In this document: piece by piece, positions 1 to 5,677 of the stretch
How positions within the stretch are numbered: position 1 is the first letter of the stretch
How the letters are laid out: each line of letters opens with the position of its first letter
Assembly (NCBI GenBank): GCA_002368865.1
Contig: DFDT01000144.1
Location: 1 to 6,076 of the forward strand
Source: Lachnospiraceae bacterium UBA3821
GTDB taxonomy: Bacteria > Bacillota > Clostridia > Lachnospirales > Lachnospiraceae
DNA length: 6,076 nucleotides
Reading direction: 5' to 3'
The notes under the pieces: model-generated
What the model saw: only the letters and a program-made list of their open reading frames with translations
Told to the model about the DNA's origin: nothing
Database searches by the model: none
Made by a program: the position numbers and the translations under genes

Positions 1-729
1 TCTTAAAAATTCACACCGCTCATCAATCTCCGCAAAGTCCAACTCACATGCGCCGCACCAAATTCCTACAGGCACCCTGTCTGCGAAAGTATATTCTTTT
101 GGCACAATATCTTCTGTTTCGTCCGCCTTTTCAAAAAGATAGACCAGCACTTTCTTCTCTTTCGGAAATATAATCCAATATTCTCGCACACCCGCCTCTC
201 TGTATTTCCGCAGTTTTAAGTCCGCATCCCGCCGCCTGCTGTCGGGAGACACCACTTCCATGACCAGATCAGGTGCGCCAAGCAGCCGACGCATTGTAAT
301 CTGATCTCTGTTGCACACCACAAATACATCCGGCTGAACCATCGTCTTATCGCTGTCACAAAAGAGCTGTACATCTGCCGGTGCCGCAAACGGCATACAA
401 GAGCCCCCGCTTTTCTCTACATGATTTAACAAAATCTGAAAAATCTTTAATGCAATAATCTGGTGCACATAGGACGGCGCCGCCATGTCATAGAACACGC
501 CGTCGATCAGTTCAACCCTCCTCTCATCCGGGAGCGCCAAATAATCCTCGATAGTTTTATCGCCCGTCTCCCAAGTCTGCCGTCTGCCTTCTTTATCCTC
601 TTTTTCCGCTTTAACTTCTTCATTCTGAACAACATAAAGATATGAGTCAGTCTGATAGGCAGGTGCGCCATCCATGACTCCCTGCATTTTATTTTTCTCG
701 TCACTGCTATCATTATAATTTTTCTCCAT
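1..729 (-). CDS. Uma2-family PD-(D/E)XK nuclease-like protein (3' end cut by window)
   Basis: The frame is open from ATG 729 to the left edge: 243 codons without a stop, so the C-terminus is missing. Residues 55-230 match the Uma2/DUF820 restriction-endonuclease-like fold. RVELIDG lies at 71-77, QPD at 132-134 (D134), APDLVMEVVSP at 152-162 (E158), then D168 and K172 in the DADLKLRKYREAG segment, and EYWII at 183-187. These fit the family's D-E-K active-site pattern; the exact catalytic Lys (K172 or K175) is uncertain. Residues 1-55 form a charged, probably disordered leader rich in E, K, D and N, which makes the protein longer than typical Uma2 proteins of about 190 residues. The start is supported by AAGGAG eight bases upstream. 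The gene has its own promoter, so it is probably transcribed separately from the VWA gene. Uma2 proteins are nuclease-like by fold, but their biological role is poorly defined; target and partner are unknown here. Confidence 0.9.
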   Translation of the reverse strand, partial: MEKNYNDSSDEKNKMQGVMDGAPAYQTDSYLYVVQNEEVKAEKEDKEGRRQTWETGDKTIEDYLALPDERRVELIDGVFYDMAAPSYVHQIIALKIFQILLNHVEKSGGSCMPFAAPADVQLFCDSDKTMVQPDVFVVCNRDQITMRRLLGAPDLVMEVVSPDSRRRDADLKLRKYREAGVREYWIIFPKEKKVLVYLFEKADETEDIVPKEYTFADRVPVGIWCGACELDFAEIDERCEFLR

Positions 730-737
730 TACAAACA

Positions 738-743
738 CTCCTT
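738..743 (-). promoter_or_regulatory. Shine-Dalgarno of the Uma2 gene
   Basis: On the minus strand AAGGAG is followed by an 8-base spacer and then the ATG at 729-727. This fixes the start at residue 1 rather than at the later in-frame Met15 or Met19. Confidence 0.8.
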
Positions 744-842
744 CCTCTTCCCTTTTCTTTTAGTTTGATTTCACTATGTCAATGTTTACATGATGAATTA
801 CGGTGATTTACCGGATATGCACTTTTGCACTATTGAATAAAG

Positions 843-856
843 CAATAAGCTTATTG
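843..856. promoter_or_regulatory. 14-base perfect palindrome, candidate operator
   Basis: CAATAAGCTTATTG is its own reverse complement. It lies about 8 to 21 bases past the transcription start expected from the promoter at 871-899, where a bound dimer would block elongation or promoter clearance. The palindrome is seen directly; the operator role is inferred from position. No regulator gene is visible nearby. Confidence 0.45.
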
Positions 857-870
857 TTATTTACGATTGT

Positions 871-899
871 ATAATAAGATATTATTTCGGTTCTGTCAA
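871..899 (-). promoter_or_regulatory. Sigma-A type promoter of the Uma2 gene
   Basis: The minus strand carries a perfect -35 box TTGACA (899-894), a 17-base spacer, and the -10 box TATTAT (876-871, five of six consensus bases). Spacing is optimal. Transcription should start near 864, giving a 5' leader of about 135 bases before the ATG at 729. This is the strongest promoter I can see in the window. Confidence 0.8.
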
Positions 900-925
900 G
901 CGATTTTCTCATCGCACAAAATCGC
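900..925. other. 8-bp hairpin next to the -35 box
   Basis: Arms GCGATTTT (900-907) and AAAATCGC (918-925) are perfectly complementary around a 10-base loop. It lies 6 bases past the VWA stop codon and directly abuts the -35 box. No run of U follows it on the minus strand, so it is not a canonical terminator. It partly results from the 10-base repeats and may be incidental. Confidence 0.3.
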
Positions 926-940
926 ACAAAATCACTCAAA
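911..940. repeat. Three 10-base tandem repeats upstream of the promoter
   Basis: ATCGCACAAA occurs twice in perfect tandem (911-920, 921-930). A third, degraded copy ATCACTCAAA (931-940, eight of ten matching) overlaps the stop codon of the VWA gene. The 10-base period is about one helical turn, so equivalent bases face the same side of the DNA. The array begins 11 bases upstream of the -35 box, a usual place for an activator or repressor array. The repeats are seen directly; protein binding is inferred. Confidence 0.6.
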
Positions 941-2833
941 ATAAAACACTTTTCCCCTCGGGCGAAACGGCAGCCGATGTCCCTGGGGGACGAGAAAAGC
1001 ATGTTCCCTTTTCACTTTCAGATCAGATTCGATATACCCGTCCGTGATGATCAGGATCGGACCGTCCTTCGGAAAATCCGCTGCCCTTTCCAACAGATCT
1101 ACCGCCGGCTGCAGCACAGTGCCGCCGCGCCCCTTCACTTCCACTCTGCCCGAAATATCTTCCGGGGAAATATATCCCTCATCATACGCTTCGGCATCAC
1201 AGAATATCACCCGTGCGGCAGGCACTTCCTTCGCCACGGAGAAGCTGGCGACAGCACCCAACGCATAGCCGATCAGCTTTGTGCTCATGGAGCCGGATGT
1301 GTCGATGATCACGCCATAGGTTCTGCTGTTCTCGGGAATATCGCCTGATACATAACGGGGTCTGGGAATATCCGGCGTACTCCCCTGTCTCCTGCTGGGC
1401 ATACTGTATGTCCGCTTTTTTTCTAAAGGAGCGAAATGCGCGTCGAACCAGTTGGCAAGCTCCACATCCCAAGGGATCGGCGGCATGGAGAGCGCACGGA
1501 TCTCCTCGATCAGCCCTGCCGGGATATAGCCTCTGCCTGTGGAAAGCTGGTATTCCAAACCGTTGCGCAGCGCGCTTTTACAGAACTCCTCCACACTCAC
1601 ATAGGCGGAAAAAGGCGAAACGACGCCCACACCCGTTCCCGCCCTCCCGGGCAGTGGTGACAGAAGCACATCCCCCTTGCCGTATCCCCGGAGCGTCTCG
1701 TCATCTTTATAGGCTTTGATCTGATTCACGATCTCATCATACAGTGCCTCGGCGGAAATATCCTTCAGGCTCTCATCATACAGGATCCCTCTGTTCGGCA
1801 TTTTCCCGACCTGCATTTCATGGAGCCAGCCGTTGATCACATAATCGCAGGCCACATTCCACAGCTCAGGATCCCTGCCCTTACATCTGCTGCCATGCTC
1901 CAACCCTGCATGCAGAAACTCATGAGCAATCACAAACTTTAACTCTTCCTCTGACAATCCTGCGGCGGGATTCACGTAAATCTCCCCAGCCTCCACGCAG
2001 ATTGCCGCTATGGAGATCTCCTGCTCGTTGCAGAGCTTATAGTCCTCTATGATCCGAAAGGATGCCGCCAGACTTCCCAACAACGGAAAATGGTTGATAA
2101 ACCATTGCGCCGCCAGCTCCGACTTGGTATACTTCTTTCCGGAAAGGCCCCTATGTCCGCCGGCCTCCCCCACCACATCAGAAACAGACGCCGCCAGCGC
2201 ATAGGCAAACTGCGCCTCATACTCATTGCGCCTGCCCGCTTGATACACCAGGGGATGTTCCAGCCCCACCATATCCATGACACCGCTCTCCGCCGTCCCA
2301 AAACAGTTGAGCAGATTCTGTCCGGACTGCATCAGATATTCATAAATCGCCCGCTCATTGTTCAGATTCATACCAAGATCTGTCAGGGAATACTCTCTTA
2401 TGGGCTTTCCGAATTTGATATCCGCAAGGAATTTGTCTATGTAGATATCACAGGCTATGTTCCATTGCAGCTTATCAAAAGAAGGCACCCATTCCGAAGT
2501 GCCATCCTCTCTGATCCGCTCATAGCCGGGCAGTTTCTGCGCATCAAAGTGCCCGAACGCCCGGTGCAGCATATTGTGAGCGATCACAAACGCCCATTGC
2601 TCCGGCTCCAGCGGACAGTCTTTGTTCAAAAAAAACGTACCGCTGCTGCTTAAGTATGCGGCTGTCTTTTTGGACATAGTCTTACTGCTTTGAATCTCGC
2701 CGCAGCTTTCGGAATAACGATACAATTTCAACCGGGAAAAAACCGGATGCCTGTTGATCAATTCTATTCCCGCATGAAGTTTCTCCTCGTTGGGAGAGAT
2801 ATGCTTTTTTGATTTTTCACTGTTTTTTGCCAT
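932..2833 (-). CDS. VWA-domain protein with two metallopeptidase-like domains (DUF2201/COG3864 type)
   Basis: The protein has 633 residues from ATG 2833. Two related N-terminal units are visible. Unit A (about 20-168) has HNMLH (86-90), H95 and WNIACDIYID (124-133). Unit B (about 240-370) has HEFLH (304-308), H313 and WNVACDYVIN (325-334). Both resemble the putative zinc-peptidase domain of this family; unit B keeps the HExxH Glu, while unit A has Asn instead. A linker region (about 430-490) with PPIPWDVELANWF is also family-like. The C-terminal VWA domain (about 504-633) has a complete MIDAS: DTSGS (511-515), T572 and D598 in ITDG. There is no signal peptide, so it is probably cytoplasmic. 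Such proteins typically pair with a MoxR AAA+ ATPase, encoded here just upstream. The frame stays open back to 2935, but that extension lies in the hairpin spacer and lacks a ribosome site, so I start at MAKNSEK. Substrate unknown. Confidence 0.88.
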   Translation of the reverse strand: MAKNSEKSKKHISPNEEKLHAGIELINRHPVFSRLKLYRYSESCGEIQSSKTMSKKTAAYLSSSGTFFLNKDCPLEPEQWAFVIAHNMLHRAFGHFDAQKLPGYERIREDGTSEWVPSFDKLQWNIACDIYIDKFLADIKFGKPIREYSLTDLGMNLNNERAIYEYLMQSGQNLLNCFGTAESGVMDMVGLEHPLVYQAGRRNEYEAQFAYALAASVSDVVGEAGGHRGLSGKKYTKSELAAQWFINHFPLLGSLAASFRIIEDYKLCNEQEISIAAICVEAGEIYVNPAAGLSEEELKFVIAHEFLHAGLEHGSRCKGRDPELWNVACDYVINGWLHEMQVGKMPNRGILYDESLKDISAEALYDEIVNQIKAYKDDETLRGYGKGDVLLSPLPGRAGTGVGVVSPFSAYVSVEEFCKSALRNGLEYQLSTGRGYIPAGLIEEIRALSMPPIPWDVELANWFDAHFAPLEKKRTYSMPSRRQGSTPDIPRPRYVSGDIPENSRTYGVIIDTSGSMSTKLIGYALGAVASFSVAKEVPAARVIFCDAEAYDEGYISPEDISGRVEVKGRGGTVLQPAVDLLERAADFPKDGPILIITDGYIESDLKVKREHAFLVPQGHRLPFRPRGKVFYFE

Positions 2834-2846
2834 ATCTGCTTTATTA

Positions 2847-2851
2847 CCTTC
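2847..2851 (-). promoter_or_regulatory. Weak, distant Shine-Dalgarno of the VWA gene
   Basis: GAAGG on the minus strand lies 13 bases before the ATG at 2833-2831, longer than the usual 5-10. It is the only purine-rich site near this start. Its weakness suggests lower translation than that of the ATPase gene upstream. Confidence 0.45.
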
Positions 2852-2866
2852 AATTATTTGTAACTG

Positions 2867-2955
2867 TTCAGAACCAAGCGAATTTAGATGAAAAATGGTG
2901 CATACAATAGAAATCTGAAAGATTTCTATTGTCATGTTTTGCGAATGGTTCTGAA
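2867..2955 (-). repeat. Structured inter-gene spacer with nested inverted repeats
   Basis: Two inverted repeats are nested between the ATPase and VWA genes. The outer arms TTCAGAACCA (2867-2876) and TGGTTCTGAA (2946-2955) are perfectly complementary over 10 bases. Inside them is a perfect 12-bp hairpin (2904-2915 with 2921-2932, 5-base loop). GCGAAT is also present as a direct repeat next to each outer arm (2878-2883, 2941-2946). In the minus-strand transcript this would fold into a stem enclosing a hairpin, between the ATPase stop codon and the VWA ribosome site. Possible roles are mRNA stabilisation or processing, partial attenuation, or a small inserted repeat element. Confidence 0.6.
2904..2932. 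other. Perfect 12-bp hairpin in the spacer
   Basis: Arms ACAATAGAAATC and GATTTCTATTGT flank a 5-base loop. The stem is AT-rich. On the minus strand it is followed by ATGCACCATTTTTC, so the T-run starts about 8 bases past the stem. That is too far for a typical intrinsic terminator, but weak termination or RNase protection is possible. Confidence 0.6.
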
Positions 2956-2958
2956 TCG

Positions 2959-4023
2959 TTATGTACGGTTAAAATGATTCGCCAGCCTCGGCAGGTCTCT
3001 CACGATCTCGATCATAAACCACTCCGGCAGCATCTCGTTCCCGTCCGCCGAAACCACCATCTGCGCCAGTTCAAAATTAATCTGGGAAAGCTCCTTGATC
3101 AGCGCTTTGCCCCTATGCGCCAGATACTGCGCGTCTTTATTCAGATTCTGCTTGTTCTCCGGCAGATCGTGCAAAAGCCTTCCCCGGAAGGAATGCGCCA
3201 GAAAATACAGGATATCCCGATCCTGCGGCGCAGACGGCCATACCGCCGTGCCTTTGATGATCTCTGAAAGCAGATTCTTATTGTCGATCTGCTTCACAAA
3301 AGAAAGGAACATTCCCGCATGCTTGGCGGACACGCAGCCATAGGTCAGAACTCGCAGCTTTTCCTCATCCAAATCCTCTGCGCGATAGCATTTTAACGAG
3401 TCACTCAACATATGCCAGGATCTGGGCGTGGAATAAGGCTCCTCATTCTTGGGCGGCTCTGAAAACAGATGGTCCGGCCTCTGCGTGATGTAATCGATCA
3501 CCCAAGGGTGCAGATCATTCTCATAGGCCCACGCAATCCACTGATCCGTGTCCACCTTCAACTGCACATGAAACATGCGATTGATCAGTGCGGAAGACAT
3601 GGTCTTCACGATGGCGCCGTCCTGCGACCGGTTCCCTGCGCCGATCACTACACTGCCCTCCGGCAGATGATATTCTCCCACCCTCTTCTCGTGGATTAGG
3701 GAATAAAAAGCCTTCTGCACCTCCTGGGAACAGGCATTTAATTCGTCCAGAAACAGCACATACGGCTCCTTCCTCGCGATCATCTTCGGCGGCAGAAAAC
3801 GCGAGGTCTCCCCCTCCAATTTCGGGATGCCGATGATGTCCTCCGGCGCCAGCTGGCTGCCCAGCAGGGACACGCATTCCATCCCCACCTCGTCCGCAAA
3901 TTTCTCCACCAGCGCCGACTTTCCAATCCCGGGCGCGCCCCAGATAAACACCGGACGCGTGGGCGCAATATTCAATAAAATGTCTAACAGTTCACTCTGC
4001 GTTACCTGATATGATAAATTCAT
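2959..4023 (-). CDS. MoxR-type AAA+ ATPase
   Basis: The protein has 354 residues. Seen in the sequence: Walker A GAPGIGKS (29-36), Walker B YVLFLDELN (88-96, D93/E94), sensor 1 around N131 in VIGAGNR, a candidate arginine finger R149 in ALINRMFHV, and sensor 2-like STPRSW (198-203). The order and spacing match the MoxR/COG0714 group, whose members form ring-shaped hexamers that remodel proteins or insert cofactors, usually with a VWA partner (compare RavA-ViaA, NorQ-NorD, CbbQ-CbbO). The gene just downstream encodes such a VWA protein, so a working pair is likely. The start ATG has GAGGAG seven bases upstream. The 30-base gap after the phosphatase gene suggests co-transcription. All nucleotide-binding motifs are intact, so it should hydrolyse ATP. 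Substrate unknown. Confidence 0.93.
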   Translation of the reverse strand: MNLSYQVTQSELLDILLNIAPTRPVFIWGAPGIGKSALVEKFADEVGMECVSLLGSQLAPEDIIGIPKLEGETSRFLPPKMIARKEPYVLFLDELNACSQEVQKAFYSLIHEKRVGEYHLPEGSVVIGAGNRSQDGAIVKTMSSALINRMFHVQLKVDTDQWIAWAYENDLHPWVIDYITQRPDHLFSEPPKNEEPYSTPRSWHMLSDSLKCYRAEDLDEEKLRVLTYGCVSAKHAGMFLSFVKQIDNKNLLSEIIKGTAVWPSAPQDRDILYFLAHSFRGRLLHDLPENKQNLNKDAQYLAHRGKALIKELSQINFELAQMVVSADGNEMLPEWFMIEIVRDLPRLANHFNRT

Positions 4024-4030
4024 CTCAAAA

Positions 4031-4036
4031 CTCCTC
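4031..4036 (-). promoter_or_regulatory. Shine-Dalgarno of the AAA+ ATPase gene
   Basis: GAGGAG on the minus strand sits seven bases before ATG 4023-4021. It is a strong, well-spaced site and confirms the MNLSYQV start. Confidence 0.8.
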
Positions 4037-4053
4037 GTATAATATCTTTTCCC

Positions 4054-4878
4054 CTACCTGTATTTTTCAAACTTTTTGACAGGTACGCGCTTTCCGCCTT
4101 CTATCTGATAATATCTGCCATCCTTCTCATCATATGCCAGCAGAATCAGTTTACCACCTTTGTATACCGAACCGTCGATATAATAATGGCTCTCCCCATC
4201 AAAATAAACGTCATGATAACTGCGGTCTCCGGCGAGATCTCTGCTCCCCGTCCCCACATGTCCCGCAATGATTGTTTTATAAAACTTTCCCTTTGCTGCG
4301 GGAAATTTTCCTAACAGGGTATCATCCGATGTACCCCACATCCAGTACTCTCCTGCCTCCTCATCCACTCCGGCATGAACGAATATCTGAGTCTCCGTTT
4401 CATAGAATGACGGCAGCCCTTGGATCCACTTTATCAATTCTTCATGATCAGATAATATCATCCGCACAGCCTCTTTGCTTATCGTTTCCAAAGAGCATGT
4501 CCTTGATATTTGATTCAGGAAATCCAGCTGCTCATCCGTTATAAATGTACGTATGGTGTTTGCGCCATGCTCAAAATCTGTTCTGATCCAATCGTTAAAT
4601 GTCAGGCAGTCTTCCGTTTTGTCGGAATACCAACTCCTGTAATCATCAATCCATTCCAAAAACATCTGCTCATGATTCCCTTTCAGGACAATGACCTTCT
4701 CATCACCGTTCTGCTCCTGCAGTTCCCTGATATACTCCAAAACCTGACAGGAAATTTTTCCGTAATCAATATAATCCCCAAGAAAAACGATGCGGTTACC
4801 TCCGCTGAGATCAACATACTCCATCTGCCTCTTCAGTTCTTCCATACATCCGTGGATATCGCTCATAGCGTAGATCAT
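4054..4878 (-). CDS. Metallophosphatase of the PPP (Ser/Thr phosphatase-like) superfamily, third of three
   Basis: The protein has 274 residues. The metallophosphoesterase signature is present in order: SDIHG (6-10, D7 and H9), GDYIDYG (34-40, D35), GNHE (67-70, N68 and H69), VHAG (167-170, H168) and GH (206-207). These residues would bind the two metal ions and activate water for phosphate-ester hydrolysis. The canonical GDxxDRG motif is altered: the Arg that normally contacts the substrate phosphate is Tyr39, and the last motif is GHVG rather than GHTP. Substrate preference may therefore differ from that of the neighbouring phosphatase. Residues 80-115 and 130-160 are insertions that could form a lid. 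There is no signal peptide. The gene follows the second phosphatase by 45 bases and precedes the ATPase by 30, fitting one operon. Met5 is an alternative start, but the ribosome site favours Met1. Protein versus small-molecule substrate cannot be decided from sequence. Confidence 0.9.
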   Translation of the reverse strand: MIYAMSDIHGCMEELKRQMEYVDLSGGNRIVFLGDYIDYGKISCQVLEYIRELQEQNGDEKVIVLKGNHEQMFLEWIDDYRSWYSDKTEDCLTFNDWIRTDFEHGANTIRTFITDEQLDFLNQISRTCSLETISKEAVRMILSDHEELIKWIQGLPSFYETETQIFVHAGVDEEAGEYWMWGTSDDTLLGKFPAAKGKFYKTIIAGHVGTGSRDLAGDRSYHDVYFDGESHYYIDGSVYKGGKLILLAYDEKDGRYYQIEGGKRVPVKKFEKYR

Positions 4879-4885
4879 AGGCTAC

Positions 4886-4893
4886 TCACCCCC
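4886..4893 (-). promoter_or_regulatory. Shine-Dalgarno of the third phosphatase gene
   Basis: GGGGGTGA on the minus strand ends seven bases before ATG 4878-4876. It matches the anti-SD-complementary GGAGGTGA at seven of eight bases, which supports Met1 as the start. Confidence 0.65.
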
Positions 4894-4896
4894 GTT

Positions 4897-4920
4897 TGGT
4901 TTCATGTTTGATTTCATGTT
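4897..4920. repeat. Two 12-base tandem repeats between phosphatase genes
   Basis: TGGTTTCATGTT is followed directly by TGATTTCATGTT, differing at one base. A looser TTTTCATATT follows and runs into the stop codon of the preceding gene. Each full unit contains CATG. It fills most of the 45-base gap and is probably a small slippage duplication. Confidence 0.5.
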
Positions 4921-4923
4921 TTT

Positions 4924-5643
4924 TCATATTTCATTTGGAGACGAATAAAACTCTTCTCCCGTCTCCAAACAGATCGCCGCAAGTCTGCCACCGGGATAAT
5001 GTGCCCCACAGTCGATTGCTATATGGTTATTCCGTCTATATATAAATCCGGGATTTGGATTTCCCTCGATTGTCTGTGTAGGCGTGTGTCCTGTGATAAC
5101 AAATGTATCTTCAAAATATTTTACATCATAATCCGCCCGCACCCAGATCAACTCATGCAGAGAATAGTCCTCTATATCCTTTTGGGAAGAATAGTTTCCC
5201 AAACCGGCATGAACCAGAAGATAGTTCTTATCTCCCACCGTGACCTCCTCATAGATCAGAAACTCCTTTATGAAATCTATCACATCCTGTTTGCCTTCCG
5301 CATTCAACTCTTTGAACTCATCGATGGTCGTTTTGCTCCCGTTATACTGCCAGGTGATCAGATTATCCAGCATCTCCTCATCCAGTTCCTCTATAGATGT
5401 ATCCGTGATTTCCTTCATGAGAAATTCAAGACATTCCAACGCCATCAGCTCATGGTTCCCCACCAGGCAGACAGCGTTGGGCATTTCCATGAGCTTTTTT
5501 AATGTCCTGATCGGATGCGGCCCCCGGTCAAGGATATCCCCCAGCACATAAAGAGTATCTGTTTCCTTAAACTTGATCTTGTCAAGTAATTCCATGAACC
5601 TATCATATTGTCCATGAATGTCCGATATCACGTATGTAGCTAT
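4924..5643 (-). CDS. PPP-superfamily Ser/Thr phosphatase-like protein, second of three (possible AUA start)
   Basis: From codon 5643 the protein has 239 residues. It carries a full metallophosphoesterase signature: SDIHG (7-11, D8 and H10), GDILDRG (35-41), GNHE (62-65), VHAG (144-147, H145), TGHTPT (184-189, H186) and a C-terminal DCGAHYPGGRLA (about 211-222). The intact GDxxDRG, GNHE and GHTP motifs place it with bacterial PrpA/PrpE-like and ApaH-like phosphatases, which hydrolyse phosphoproteins or dinucleotide polyphosphates in the cytoplasm. The start is odd. Relatives typically begin M-A-T-Y-V-I-S-D-I-H-G, but here the equivalent codon is ATA, eight bases after a strong GAGGAGG. Alternatives are ATG 5706, which overlaps the previous gene by 40 bases, and GTG 5631, 20 bases from the ribosome site. 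The function call is firm; the start is not. It lies in tight order between two other phosphatase genes. Confidence 0.9.
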   Translation of the reverse strand: MATYVISDIHGQYDRFMELLDKIKFKETDTLYVLGDILDRGPHPIRTLKKLMEMPNAVCLVGNHELMALECLEFLMKEITDTSIEELDEEMLDNLITWQYNGSKTTIDEFKELNAEGKQDVIDFIKEFLIYEEVTVGDKNYLLVHAGLGNYSSQKDIEDYSLHELIWVRADYDVKYFEDTFVITGHTPTQTIEGNPNPGFIYRRNNHIAIDCGAHYPGGRLAAICLETGEEFYSSPNEI

Positions 5644-5651
5644 AACTATCG

Positions 5652-5658
5652 CCTCCTC
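5652..5658 (-). promoter_or_regulatory. Strong Shine-Dalgarno facing an ATA codon
   Basis: GAGGAGG on the minus strand lies between the stop codon of the first phosphatase and the second phosphatase. Eight bases downstream is ATA (5643-5641), with no in-frame ATG, GTG or TTG at normal spacing. This site is the main evidence for choosing the AUA start. Confidence 0.7.
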
Positions 5659-5661
5659 AAT

Positions 5662-5677
5662 GGTATTTAAAAATACC
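5662..5677. other. 16-base palindrome over a stop codon
   Basis: Arms GGTATTT and AAATACC are perfectly complementary around a 2-base centre. It includes the stop codon of the first phosphatase (5669-5667) and ends 3 bases before the GAGGAGG site. In RNA the 2-base loop would force the inner pairs open. It could affect coupling between the two genes, or be chance. Confidence 0.35.

Noticed and set aside
507..713. 68-residue Arg/Lys-rich minus-strand frame
   Set aside because: It is a shifted frame inside the Uma2 gene; the Uma2 frame has clear motifs and a ribosome site.
777..782. Second -35 box (TTGACA) nearer the Uma2 gene
   Set aside because: No acceptable -10 box lies 16-18 bases downstream; the sequence there is a purine run.
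900..925. Intrinsic terminator after the VWA gene
   Set aside because: The hairpin is AT-rich and no T-run follows it on the minus strand; the next bases are the -35 box.
911..940. CRISPR-like repeat array
   Set aside because: The units are 10 bases long and directly adjacent, with no spacers and no cas genes.
808..1002. 64-residue minus-strand frame across the VWA gene end and promoter
   Set aside because: It is out of frame with the VWA gene, crosses the promoter and palindrome, and has no domain.
2090..2653. 187-residue open frame on the plus strand
   Set aside because: It lies wholly opposite the VWA gene, has no recognisable domain, and reflects the base composition of the real gene.
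2834..2935. 34-residue N-terminal extension of the VWA protein from ATG 2935
   Set aside because: It has no ribosome site, is translated through the hairpin spacer, and family similarity begins only after the MAKNSEK start.
4999..5502. 167-residue open frame on the plus strand
   Set aside because: It lies opposite the second phosphatase, whose catalytic motifs prove the minus-strand frame.
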